Positions 29,337 through 39,238 of a DNA stretch of 64,000 bases are shown piece by piece; the stretch's first letter is position 1, and the number at the start of each line of letters is the position of its first letter. The stretch lies in the NCBI GenBank assembly GCA_019448385.1, contig JAGTXO010000011.1, positions 1-64,000 on the forward strand, written 5' to 3'. The DNA comes from Diacronema lutheri. Its lineage: Eukaryota > Haptophyta > Pavlovophyceae > Pavlovales > Pavlovaceae. The notes beneath the pieces are model-generated. The model did not search any database. It was not told the origin of the DNA and worked only from the letters and a program-made list of their open reading frames with translations. The position numbers and the translations under genes were made by a program.

Positions 29337-30893
29337 ATGGCGGTGGCGAATGGCCGCCGGCGTGTCGTCGTCACGGGTCTCGGGCTGGTGACGCCGCTCG
29401 GCGTGGGCGTGGATGCGGTATGGCGCGCGCTGCTCGGCCGCGCGACTGGCGTCTCGCGCCTCGGCGCCCCCTTTGACGGCCTGCCGTGCGCCGTCGGCGC
29501 GTGCGTGCCGCGCGGCACCGGCGGCGCAGCGGCTGGCACGTTCGACGAGCGCGAGTGGGTGGAGCCGTCGCACGCGCGTGCGGTCGCGCCGTTCGCCGCG
29601 TTCGCGCTCGCCGCCGCGCACCAAGCGCTCGCCGACGCGCACTTCGCCACCGGCGCGGCGCTGCCGCGCGCGGCGAGCGAGCGGTGCGGCGTCGCGTTCG
29701 GCTCGGGCATCGGCTCGATGCAGGACATCGTCGACGCGGCGAGCGCGATGGCGGCGCGTGGGCACCGGCGCGTCTCGCCCTTCTTCGTGCCGCGCGCGCT
29801 CGTCAACATGGCCGCCGGCCAGATCGCCCTGCGCCACGCGCTGCGCGGCCCGTGCCACTCGGCGGCGACCGCGTGCGCGACAGGCGCGCACTCGGTCGGC
29901 GACGCCTTCCGCATGATCGCGCACGGCGACGCCGACCTGGTTGTGGCGGGCGCGAGCGAGGCAGCGATCACGCCGCTTGCCATCGCCGGCTTTTGCCGCC
30001 TCTCCGCCCTCAGCACCGCCTTCAACCACGAGCCCGAGCGCGCGTCGCGCCCATTCGACCGGTGCGCGGCGTCGCGCAACGCGCGCGGGCGCGGGCGCGG
30101 CGCGCGGGTCGTCGCGGCCCCGCACGAGCGGGCGCCCACGCGCGCCCAACGCACGCGCGCGCGCGCGCGCGCGCGCGCGCGCACCAGGAGCCGCGACGGC
30201 TTCGTCATGGGCGAGGGCAGCGGCGCGCTCGTGCTCGAGTCGCTCGAGCACGCGCTCGCGCGCGGCGTGGGCGCCGTGCGTGCCGACGCGCTCGGCGGCG
30301 GCGGCGGCGGCGCAGTGGCGGGAGGTGGGGCGGGACGCGTGTACGCAGAGCTGGTCGGCTATGGCATGTCGTGCGACGCGCACCACATCACCTCGCCACC
30401 GCCCGACGGCGATGGCGCGCTGAGGTGCATGCGCGCGGCGCTCGCCGACGCGCACATGTCACCGTCCACCGTCGACTACGTCTCAGCACATGCGACCTCG
30501 ACGCCCGTGGGCGACGAGATCGAGCTGCGCGCGCTCGCCGCGCTCTTCGGCGATGGCGGCGATTCCGGCGGCACCGGCGCCCAGCCTGGCGCACGCACGC
30601 CGGCGGCGGTCTCGTCGACCAAGGGCGCGACGGGCCACCTGCTCGGCGCGGCGGGCGCGATCGAGGCGGTGTTCGCCGTGCTCGCGGCGCACGGGCGTGT
30701 CGCGCCGCCGGGCGTCAACCTCGACGATGCGGACGTGCCCGCCGGCGTGCGCGAAGGGCTCTTTGAGCTGATCGTCGAGCCGCGCGCGCTCGGTGGAGGG
30801 CCGGGCGGGACGGCGCCGGTCGTGACGGTTTCAAATTCGTTTGGCTTTGGCGGCACGAACGCGTCGCTCGTGTTCCGCTCGCTCTGCGAGTGA
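29337..30893 (+). CDS. 3-oxoacyl-ACP synthase II (KAS II/FabF type)
   Basis: This enzyme condenses malonyl-ACP with an acyl-ACP in type II fatty-acid synthesis. Exons 29337-30061 and 30188-30893 give 476 residues. The 126-nt intron (GTGCGCGG...CACCAG) interrupts R-P-F-D-R/S-R-D-G-F-V-M-G-E-G and restores the family motif exactly. Catalytic residues are in place: Cys180 in T-A-C-A-T-G, His343 in S-A-H-A-T-S-T-P-V-G-D, and His392 with Lys387 in S-S-T-K-G-A-T-G-H-L-L-G-A-A-G, plus the C-terminal N-S-F-G-F-G-G-T-N. Six of the residues before the domain are charged or basic and there is no clear transit peptide: the ATG at 29337 starts almost at the first strand (R-R-V-V-V-T-G-L-G). Either an upstream exon is missed or the protein is targeted otherwise. 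The intron is a multiple of three with no stop. Confidence 0.9.
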   Translation: MAVANGRRRVVVTGLGLVTPLGVGVDAVWRALLGRATGVSRLGAPFDGLPCAVGACVPRGTGGAAAGTFDEREWVEPSHARAVAPFAAFALAAAHQALADAHFATGAALPRAASERCGVAFGSGIGSMQDIVDAASAMAARGHRRVSPFFVPRALVNMAAGQIALRHALRGPCHSAATACATGAHSVGDAFRMIAHGDADLVVAGASEAAITPLAIAGFCRLSALSTAFNHEPERASRPFDRCAASRNARGRGRGARVVAAPHERAPTRAQRTRARARARARTRSRDGFVMGEGSGALVLESLEHALARGVGAVRADALGGGGGGAVAGGGAGRVYAELVGYGMSCDAHHITSPPPDGDGALRCMRAALADAHMSPSTVDYVSAHATSTPVGDEIELRALAALFGDGGDSGGTGAQPGARTPAAVSSTKGATGHLLGAAGAIEAVFAVLAAHGRVAPPGVNLDDADVPAGVREGLFELIVEPRALGGGPGGTAPVVTVSNSFGFGGTNASLVFRSLCE

Positions 30894-31040
30894 TGGCAAG
30901 CGCGCGCCGAATCCTGACTCGTGAGTCTGGCACGCCGAGTCTGGCACAGGGCGCACAGCCAAGTCCGATGTGTGAACTGTGTCTGTGACCTTGTCCACTC
31001 ACAGTCGTATGGCAGCCCCCGAGCTGGGCGGTAAAGGGCG
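30894..31040 (+). promoter_or_regulatory. short spacer with RMI1 promoter
   Basis: 147 bases between two co-directional genes, of mixed composition, with a direct repeat of GTCTGGCAC near 30923-30946. No TATA box is evident. Confidence 0.3.
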
Positions 31041-33527
31041 ATGCCGTTGGACGCATGTGGCGGCGTCGGGCCGTCGCTCGTGTGCGAGCTTGAGGCGCTG
31101 CGGCTGAGCGCGCGGGAGGACTGGCTCGCCGCGTGCGTTGCCAATGCGCGTGCCGGCCCGCCCGCCGCGCTACTCGAGCACGTCGTCCGGCAGTTGCTCG
31201 CGGCCGACATGCGCGCGTGCGCCGGCCGGCCGGCTCTGCCCGGCGGCGCCGGCTCGGTTGTACGCGCGCGGCTGGCGGGCTCGTTCGTGCTGCAGGTGGA
31301 CGAGCTGGTCGACGTGGCGCGCAAGCGCGACGAGCGCGCCGCCGACACGCCCGCCGGCGCGCGCCGCGTGCTCAAGGCGCGGCTGACGGACGGCTTCTCG
31401 AGCGTGTGCGGCATCGAGTATACGCCGCTCCCTGAGCTCTCGCCCGCGCTGCCGCCGGGCGCAAAGGTGCTCGTGAGCAACCCCGTGGTGCGGCGTGGGC
31501 TGCTCCTCCTCGCCGCCGAGAACACGCGCCTCCTTGGCGGCGGCGGCGTAGCCGCGCTCGCCGCCGCGCTGCGCGACGCCGCGCCGGCGGGCGGCGGCGG
31601 CGGCGGCAGCGGCGGCGGCAGCGACGCGCCGCGGCCGACCGCGCCGGCCGGCTCGTGCGCGCACGCGGATGTTGCGCCGCTCGCAAGTGGCAGTGCGCCG
31701 CTTGGCGCGCTGCCGCTCGACGCTGCCGCCGCCGGCGTCGGCGGCTTTGCGGCCGCGCCGCCGCCGTTGCCGGCCCGCGGCGCCGAGCCGTGGCCTCCGC
31801 CGCTTTGCGTTCGCGGAGCGCCGGGTGGCGAGGCATCCGCTCCACTCGGTGCGCCGCACAACCTTCCGCTGCAGCAATGTGGCGGGCAGCCGCACAACCT
31901 TCCACTGCAGCAATGTGGCGGGCAGCCGCACAGCCTTCCACTGCAGCAATGTGGCGGGCAGCCGCACAACCTTCCACTGCAGCAATGTGGCGGGCAGCCG
32001 CACAACCTTCCACTGCAGCAGTGTGGCGGGCAGCCGCACGGTCGCGGCGCTGGCCGCGTGTGGGCGTGCGGCGCGTGCGCCTCGCGCGACAACGGCGAGT
32101 TGGCGCTCTCGTGCGCGTTCTGCGCCACGCCCAGGCCCGTCGACGCGGTGTGGCGCGAGCTTGCGCTGCCCGCGGCGCCCGGCGCGTCCGCGGCCGGCGT
32201 AGGCGCCGGCCGCGCGCCGGACGCTGCGCGCGACGCGCCCCCGGCGGCGGGCGCGCCAGCGGCGGGCGCGCCAGCGGCGGGCGCGTCGGTGGCGGGCGCG
32301 TCGGTGGCGGGTGCGTTCGGCGGCGTGGCCGCGGTGCAACACAGCGCCGCGCCGCGTGCGCACGGCACGTCGTCGGCGCTCTCGTCCGGTTGCGCGCAAC
32401 CCAGGCCGCTACCGCCGCCATTCGCGCCACACGCCGAGGATCGCGCCGCGCCGCCGCCGCCACAGCCGCCAACGGCGGGTCCAGCACTGCGCGCGCCACC
32501 GGGCGCGCCGCCGCTGCCGAGCGGCGCGGCACGCGACGTTGCGGCGGCGTGCGTCCACGGGCTGGCGAATGCCGCCGAGCGCGGCGGCGGCTTGGCCGCG
32601 GCCCCGCTCGCTTCCGAGCGGCCCTGCGGCAGCACCGACCTTGCGTGCGCGCGCGCGTCCCGCCTGTCGCTCTCGCGCAAGAGGCCCCTCGCGGCCGCGC
32701 TCAGCGCCGGGCCCAGCGGCGGCGGATGCGGCGGCGAGGGCGGCGGTGCCGGGCGCGAGGGCGGCGGTGCGCATGGCGCGGACGGCGAGTACGCGAGCGC
32801 CAGCGCCGACTGGGCGGCGCAGCCCGGCGCGGGCGCGCAGTGCGCAAGCCAGGCGGCGACGACGCCCTCGTCGTCGTCGTCGCCGCCCGCGCCGGCGGGC
32901 GCGGGCGACGGCGCGTCCGCCGCAGCCGGCGTGGTCGAGCTCTTCACGGCGGAGTGGGACGCGGCACTGGCGCACGGCGCGCCATTTGTGTTGCGCGTGC
33001 GCGAGATCTGCGTACGGGAATATTCCTTCCGGAATGCCCCCCGGCGGGGCGGGGCGGGCGGCGCGGGCGACGCGGGCAGTGCGGGCGCGGCGCGGCAAGT
33101 GGCGTGCAGTGAGGGCCACGCGGAGGGCGCACGCATGGAAGTGGAGAGCGGCGGGGACGACGAGGTGCTCTTCGACTTTGCCATCGCCCTCTCCTCGCCA
33201 CCGCCGGCGGCGGCCGCGGCGACGTCCGGCGCGCCGTTGGCGGCCGCCGTCGACGAAACGCCGTCCAGCGGATGCGCGCCGGCCGTGCCAGCGGCGCTTC
33301 GGCCGATGATGAGCATCTGCGCACGGCTCAGCCACGCGCTCGCGCTGCAGCTCGTCGGGCTGAGCGCGCGCGAGGTGCTCGCGCGCATCCAGGCGCCCGA
33401 CGGGCGCAGGGCCGCCAAGAAGGCGCTGCGCAGGTGCGTCGAGCCGCTGCGCGGTGTCGCGTGCGATGTGCAGGTGTGCGATGGCACGCTCGTGCTGCTC
33501 GCGCGGCACGTGCGCGTAAACACATAA
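31041..33527 (+). CDS. RMI1: RMI1-like protein with RanBP2-type zinc finger
   Basis: RMI1 is the OB-fold partner of topoisomerase III and the BLM/Sgs1 helicase, which together dissolve double Holliday junctions. The single exon encodes 828 residues from the ATG at 31041. Residues about 5-175 form the RMI1 N-terminal region: a helical part (W-L-A-A-C...L-L-E-H-V-V-R-Q-L-L-A-A-D-M), then the OB fold (F-V-L-Q-V-D-E-L-V-D-V, L-K-A-R-L-T-D-G, G-I-E-Y-T-P-L-P-E-L-S-P-A-L-P-P-G-A-K-V, R-R-G-L-L-L-L-A-A-E-N-T). After a 36-bp tandem repeat there is a W-A-C-x2-C...C-x2-C finger (about 340-366) of RanBP2 type, not part of known RMI1 proteins. A C-terminal globular part (about 630-828) includes F-D-F-A-I-A-L and a helical end. 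Low-complexity Ala/Gly/Pro segments separate the domains. Confidence 0.75.
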   Translation: MPLDACGGVGPSLVCELEALRLSAREDWLAACVANARAGPPAALLEHVVRQLLAADMRACAGRPALPGGAGSVVRARLAGSFVLQVDELVDVARKRDERAADTPAGARRVLKARLTDGFSSVCGIEYTPLPELSPALPPGAKVLVSNPVVRRGLLLLAAENTRLLGGGGVAALAAALRDAAPAGGGGGGSGGGSDAPRPTAPAGSCAHADVAPLASGSAPLGALPLDAAAAGVGGFAAAPPPLPARGAEPWPPPLCVRGAPGGEASAPLGAPHNLPLQQCGGQPHNLPLQQCGGQPHSLPLQQCGGQPHNLPLQQCGGQPHNLPLQQCGGQPHGRGAGRVWACGACASRDNGELALSCAFCATPRPVDAVWRELALPAAPGASAAGVGAGRAPDAARDAPPAAGAPAAGAPAAGASVAGASVAGAFGGVAAVQHSAAPRAHGTSSALSSGCAQPRPLPPPFAPHAEDRAAPPPPQPPTAGPALRAPPGAPPLPSGAARDVAAACVHGLANAAERGGGLAAAPLASERPCGSTDLACARASRLSLSRKRPLAAALSAGPSGGGCGGEGGGAGREGGGAHGADGEYASASADWAAQPGAGAQCASQAATTPSSSSSPPAPAGAGDGASAAAGVVELFTAEWDAALAHGAPFVLRVREICVREYSFRNAPRRGGAGGAGDAGSAGAARQVACSEGHAEGARMEVESGGDDEVLFDFAIALSSPPPAAAAATSGAPLAAAVDETPSSGCAPAVPAALRPMMSICARLSHALALQLVGLSAREVLARIQAPDGRRAAKKALRRCVEPLRGVACDVQVCDGTLVLLARHVRVNT
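31854..32033 (+). repeat. 36-bp coding tandem repeat in RMI1
   Basis: Five copies of a 36-bp unit encode a 12-residue repeat (P-H-N-L-P-L-Q-Q-C-G-G-Q) directly before the zinc finger. Copies differ by one or two bases (Ser for Asn in the third). Confidence 0.95.
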
Positions 33528-33843
33528 CTGCCGCACCGCGCGGCACGGGGAGGACGTGCGCGCCAGTGACGTGCGGCGCATAGCCACTAGCGCGGCGTGG
33601 AATGGGGGGGGATGTCGGTGGCCCCGCGACGCTCGCGCGCTACGAGTGCGCTCCTGGCGCGACTCTGCATCATGCTTGTACCCACGACATTGGGGGAAAA
33701 AAAAGAAGGGTCGCACCGCGTCACTCTCCGCACCGTCGTGGTACGCTCCAGAAGTCACCACACGTCGCCGCGCAAGGCGGCCCGACGCGCCGAGCCGCGC
33801 GGGCCCCGGCCCGCGACGCACGCGAGCTCGTGGTTGCAGCGGG
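33528..33843. other. intergenic region, nothing recognised
   Basis: About 316 bases after RMI1. It has short homopolymer runs (GGGGGGG at about 33604, then GGGGGAAAAAAAAGAAGG at about 33694) and no conserved reading frame, RNA gene or repeat that I can identify. Confidence 0.4.
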
Positions 33844-34152
33844 CTACAAGCCGCTGAGCTGCCAGAGATCTTGCATGCGCACCGGAAGAGGGCCTCGCGC
33901 GAAGCACTGCATCGGCATCTCGGAGTGCGCGTGGCAGCGCAGCACGTGCACCGCGCCGCGCCCGTCGTGCGCGAGCGCGCTGCACTCGGCCGGCGACTCG
34001 GAGCCGTGCGCGTGGCAGCGCGCAGGCGCGAGGAGGTCGTAGCCGTCGTTCGCGGCGCCTATCGCCGGGTGGTATTGCTGCCTGAGCGCGTTCTCGAGGG
34101 CGTCCGTCACGTTGCACTCCGCCTCGCTCGGCGCCGTCCCGGTCAAAGTCAT
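33844..34152 (-). CDS. small Cys/His protein with two C-H-A-H motifs
   Basis: 102 residues from an ATG at 34152 to TAG. I recognise no family. The N-terminal half is ordinary soluble protein (E-A-E-C-N-V-T-D-A-L-E-N-A-L-R-Q-Q-Y). The C-terminal half has two similar segments, R-C-H-A-H-G-S-E-S-P-A-E-C and R-C-H-A-H-S-E-M-P-M-Q-C. They suggest an internal duplication and could bind a metal or form disulfides. No signal peptide is seen. It is head-to-head with 5-oxoprolinase across an AT-rich promoter, which supports it being a real gene. A further 3' exon cannot be excluded. Confidence 0.5.
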   Translation of the reverse strand: MTLTGTAPSEAECNVTDALENALRQQYHPAIGAANDGYDLLAPARCHAHGSESPAECSALAHDGRGAVHVLRCHAHSEMPMQCFARGPLPVRMQDLWQLSGL

Positions 34153-34300
34153 TCCCCTTGGAACGACTCTTCCGGTCTCCCGGGTTGATGATATAATAAT
34201 TAAGGGTCAAGGGCCACGTTTTGGTTTTGGGCATGCTTCTGCTGCGTTTTTATACATTTTTTTATTTTATACTTTTTGGTCCATCGCGCTCTCACTCAGC
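34153..34300. promoter_or_regulatory. AT-rich divergent promoter (small Cys/His gene / 5-oxoprolinase)
   Basis: 148 bases, strongly AT-rich against the GC-rich surroundings. It has GATATAATAATTAAGG (34190-34205) and TTTTTATACATTTTTTTATTT (about 34247-34268) as TATA-like elements facing the two genes. Confidence 0.6.
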
Positions 34301-34534
34301 ATGGCAGATGAGCTCTTCAGGTTCTGCATCGACCGTGGCGGCACGTTCACGGACGTGTACGCCGAGGTGCCCGGGCCGATGGGCCACATGGTGCTCAAGC
34401 TGCTCTCAGAGGACCCGAGCTACGGCGACGCGCCGACCGAGGGCATCCGGCGCGTGCTCGAACGCGTGACTGGCGTGCCGCACGCGCGCGGCGCGTTGCT
34501 CGACGGCTCGCGGATCGAATGGATCCGGATGGGC

Positions 34535-34566
<32 letters not shown>

Positions 34567-37342
34567 CGAGGGCGCGCGCGTTGCGCTCGCCACCACTGCC
34601 GGCTTCGCCGACCTCCTCGAGATCGGCACGCAGGCGCGGCCGCACATCTTTGAGCTGCGCGTCGCGACGGCGCGCAACCTCCACGAGCTCGTCGTCGAGA
34701 TCGACGAGCGAGTGCGCGTGCTGCAACCGGGCGAAGAGGCGGCGAGTGCGTCTTCGCGTGTCGTCGTCGGTCCGACCGGCGAGCGCATCGAGATCGAGCG
34801 CGCGCTCGACGCGCCGCGCGCGCTCGAGGAGCTGCGGCGCGCAGCCGCCGCCGGCTGCCGGTCACTCGCCGTCTGCCTGCTGCACGCGACGGCTTACCCG
34901 GCGCACGAGCTTGCGCTCGGCGCGCTGGCGCGCGAGGCGGGGTTTTCGCACGTCTCCCTCTCGCACGCACTCTCCACCGCCGCCAAGGCCGTGCCGCGCG
35001 GCCAGACCGCATGCGTCGACGCGTACCTTACGCCGGTGCTGCGTCAGTATGTCGCGTCATTCGCCGCCGGTTTCGTCGCGGGCAGCCTGCGGCTCGATGA
35101 GGCGGGTCTCGGCGGCGACGGCGCGCACGCTCCTGCCAGCGCGCCTGCCCTCGCCACGACAACCGCATCCGCACCCGGGCTCGCCGCCATCGCCGCCGCA
35201 CCTGCACGCGCCGCCGCCGTCCACTTCATGCAGTCTGACGGCGGGCTCGCGCGCGCGGCGGCCTTCTCGGGCGCGCGCGCGATCCTCTCCGGGCCGGCGG
35301 GCGGCGTCGTCGGATACGCGGCGACGACGGCGCGCGTGGTGGGCGACGGCGCGGTGCTTGGCTTCGACATGGGCGGCACGTCGACCGACGTGAGCCGTTA
35401 CGCGGGCGGCGGCCGTTACGAGCTCGTCTTTGAGACGCAGACGGCGGGCGTGCGCATCGCGGCCCCGCAGCTCGACGTCTCGACGGTCGCGGCGGGCGGC
35501 GGCTCGCGGCTGTGGTGGCGTGACGGCGCGTTCGCGGTCGGACCCGAGTCGGCCAAGGCCGTGCCCGGGCCCGTCTGCTACCGCCGGCCCGGTGGCGTGC
35601 TTGCCGTTACTGACGCGAACGTTGTGCTCGGTCGGCTGCAGCCGCGCCACTTCCCGGCGGTCTTCGGGCCGCGCGAGGACGAGCCGCTCGACACGGACGG
35701 CGCTGTGCGCTCAATGGCGCGGATGGCGGCCGAAATCAACGCGCAGCGCCACGCCGAGGCGGAGGCGGGCGGCCTGCCGCCCCCGCGCGCCATGTCCACC
35801 GAGGAGGTGGCCGCCGGTTTCGTTCGCGTTGCCAACGAGGCCATGTGCCGGCCCGTGCGCGAACTGTCCGAGGCGCGCGGGTACGAGCCACGCGCGCACA
35901 CGCTCGCGTGCTTTGGCGGCGCGGCGCCGCAGCACGCGTGCGCGCTCGCGCGCGCGCTCGGGATCGGCCGCGTGTGCGTGCACCGCTTCTGCGGCGTCCT
36001 CTCCGCGTACGGCCTCGGCCTCGCCGACGCGACCGCCGAGCGCGCGCGCCCGGCGGGCGGCGCGCCGCTCCGCGCGCGCGGCGCGCTCGCGCGCGCGCGC
36101 GCCGCGCTCGACGCGCTCGAGGCGGGCGCGGTGCACGAGTTGTGCGAGCACGGCGTGCCGCGTGCCGCGATCCGCACCGAGCGTTACCTCAACCTGCGCT
36201 ACGCCGGCACCGACAACGCGATGATGGTCGTCGAGCCGGCCGGCGCGCAGAGCGAGCCCGACGCCGCCGTCACCGGCAGCGACGTCGGCGGTGACGAGGG
36301 CGACGACGACGACAACGACGAGGCACGCGATGCGTACGAGGATGCCCTGCGCGAGCTCTTCGTGCGCGAGTTTGGCTTTGAGCCCGCGCCGCCTGCCGAT
36401 GACGAGCCCGCGACGCCTGCCGGCGCGCGCGCGGGTCGCGCGGGTCGCGCGCCGCGCGCGCCGCGCACGCGCGCGGTGCTGATCGACGACGTGCGCGTGC
36501 GCGCGGTCGGCGCAGCGCCTGCCCTGCGCGGCGCGCCGGTCGCGCGCGCGCCCGAGGCCGAGCTCGGCCGTGCGCCGGCCAGCGCTGAGAGCGCGCGCGT
36601 CTTCTTTGGCGACGAGTGCTATGCGGCGCGCTCGCGAGGTGGCGGCGGCGACAGCGGCGTTGGCGATGGTGGGTGGGTCGAGGCGGCCGTGTACGTGTCC
36701 GAAGGCCTGCGCGCTGGCCACGTGCTCGCCGGGCCCGCGCTCGTCGTCGGCGTGACGTCGACGCTCGTGCTCGAGCCCGGCTGCACCGCCGAGGTGGCCG
36801 CCGAGGGCGACCTTCTCGTGCGCGTGCCGTATGATCGGGTACATGCCGGCACTACCCACGGCGGTGTCGGCGGCGGCGGCGGCGGCGCTGCGGCGGTCGA
36901 CGCGGCGGTAGCAGCCGACGCGCGCGTCGCCGAGCGCCGCGCTGCCGACCCGGTGCTCGTGTCGGTGCTCGGGCACCGGTTCGTGTCGATCGCCGAGCAG
37001 ATGGGCCGCACGCTGCAGCGCACCGCCTCCTCCGTCAACATCAAGGAGCGCCTCGACTTCTCGTGCGCCCTCTTCGCACCCGACGGCTCGCTGGTCGCGA
37101 ACGCACCACACGTGCCCGTGCACCTTGGCGCGATGGCGGAAACGGTCGCGTGCGCCGCTGCAGAGTGGCGAGGCCGGCTGCGCGATGGCGATGCGCTTGT
37201 GACCAACGACCCGGCGCAGGGCGGCTCGCACCTGCCCGACGTAACGGTCATCACGCCGGTGATGGCTGGCGCGGCTGTTCGCGCGCGCGCGCGCGCGCGC
37301 GCCGGCGCGGACGGCGGGGCCGACGGCGACGGCGGGGCCGAT

Positions 37343-37397
<55 letters not shown>

Positions 37398-38971
37398 GCG
37401 ACAGTTGCGCACGCGAGGTGCTCTACTACGTGGCGAGCCGCGGACACCACGCCGACGTGGGCGGGCTGACGCCCGGCTCGATGCCGCACGACTCGCAGGC
37501 GCTCGTTGAGGAGGGCGCCATCCTGCGCACGTTCAAGCTCGTCGACGGCGGGCACTTTCAAGCGGACGAGGTGGTGCGCAGGCTGCGTGCACCTGCGCTC
37601 GCGCCGCGCGCGCCGGGGCAGCCGCCCATCGCCGGCTGCCGCAACGAGGCCGACGTGCTCGCAGACCTGCGCGCGCAAGTTGCAGCCAACACGCGCGGTG
37701 TCGCTCTGCTCCGCGCCCTCGAAGTCGAGTACTCGCGGCCCGTGGTGCGCGAGAACATGGCGCGCGTCCAAACCCACGCCGAAGCCGCCGTGCGCGCGCT
37801 GCTCCGCGCAAAAGCGGCGGAGCTCGCGGCGGAGGCGCGCGCGCTCGCCGCCACACGGCGCGCTCGCCGCGCGCTCGCTGGCGACGGCGACGGTGCCGAC
37901 AACGCCAGCGGCGTGGACACAGACAATAGCGACGAAGACGACGGCGACGACGGCGGCGACGACGGCGCGCCGCGCGTGCGCGCCGACGGCACCGTTGTCG
38001 TGAGCGCCCGCGATGCGATGGACGATGGCACCGCGATTCGGCTCACGCTCACGCTCGATGGGGCGCGTGGCGGCGCGGCCTTCGACCTGACGCGGTGCGG
38101 CGCGCAGGTGCTGGGCAACTGGAACGCACCCACCGCCATCTCGTCCGCCGCGATCCTGTATTGCCTTCGCCTGCTCCTCGCGCGCGACGTGCCGCTCAAC
38201 TCCGGCTGCCTGCGGCCGGTCTCGATCCTTCTCCGGCCTGGCTCCGTGCTCGCGCCGACGGCGGGGCTGGCGGTGTGCGCGGGCAACGTGCTCACGTCGA
38301 TGCGCCTCACCGACGTCGTGCTTCGCGCCTTCCGCGCGCAGGCCGCATCGCAGGGCTGCATGAACAATTTGACGTTTGGTAACGGCTCGTTTGGCTATTA
38401 CGAGACGATCGCCGGCGGGTGCGGCGCGGGGCCGGGCTGGCACGGCGCATCGGGCGTGCAGTGCCACATGACAAACACGCGCATCACCGACGTTGAGGTC
38501 CTCGAGCGCCGATTCCCCGTCGCCGTGCGCGCTTTTGCCCTCCGGCGCGGCTCGGGCGGCGCGGGCGAGTGGCGCGGAGGCGACGGCGTCGTGCGCGAGC
38601 TACAGGTGCTGCGCGACGGGATCACCGTGACGCTGCTCACAGAGCGGCGTGTCCTCCGCCCCTTCGGCATGCGCGGCGGTCGCCCAGGCGCCGCCGGGCG
38701 CAATACGCTCACGCGCGATGCGACAGGCGCAGTCATCTCGCTCGGCGGCAAGAAGAGCGTCGTGTGCGCGCGCGGTGACGTCATCCGCGTCGAAACGCCG
38801 GGCGGCGGCGGTTGGGGCGCGCCAAGCCGCGCCGCCGCGCGCGCCGCCGATCCGGTCGTCGCCGCCGCCGCCGACGACGCGACGCGGTGCGCGGCCGACG
38901 CGGCGTTGACGCTGGTGCGGGGGACGGCATCGGTCGCGCTCAGCACGCCCGGCCACGGGATTGACTTTTGA
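34301..38971 (+). CDS. OPLAH: 5-oxoprolinase (ATP-hydrolysing)
   Basis: This enzyme opens 5-oxoproline to glutamate with ATP in the gamma-glutamyl (glutathione) cycle, usually in the cytosol. A single exon encodes 1,556 residues from the ATG at 34301; animal and plant enzymes have about 1,290. The hydantoinase A half has D-R-G-G-T-F-T-D-V (10-18), [22 protein letters not shown] (about 355) and [10 protein letters not shown]. The hydantoinase B half has [54 protein letters not shown], and [14 protein letters not shown] near the end. The extra length is low-complexity insertions, including a Gly-Asp run (37342-37402) and acidic stretches. No intron is needed, although the Ala-Arg/Gly-Asp insertion near 37277-37404 could conceal one. 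Confidence 0.92.
37342..37402 (+). repeat. GGCGAC hexamer repeat encoding Gly-Asp in 5-oxoprolinase
   Basis: About nine hexamers plus GAC triplets, in the Gly-Asp frame, interrupt the hydantoinase B half between V-I-T-P-V and Y-Y-V-A-S-R-G-H-H. This is an insertion absent from the enzyme family. Confidence 0.9.
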
Positions 38972-39238
38972 GGCCGCGCCTGGCGGGCTTCGCCCCGCGT
39001 GCGCGTGCAAGCGTGATAGCGCAATTTGTTACGCAGTAACAAGAAGCTTTATCCGGCAGGGAAGGGAGTCCAAAGGCCGAGACATCGTGCTGACGCCGAC
39101 GACCCCCCTGCCGAACCCCCCCTTGCTCGTCCACTTTTTACCGCGTTTTCAATGCCCGAGCCGCGAGTGTGACTCACTCAAACAAATTTCGCGCCCTGTC
39201 AGCACAGGGTTGATCGCGTCCGGACGGCGTGCGCGACG

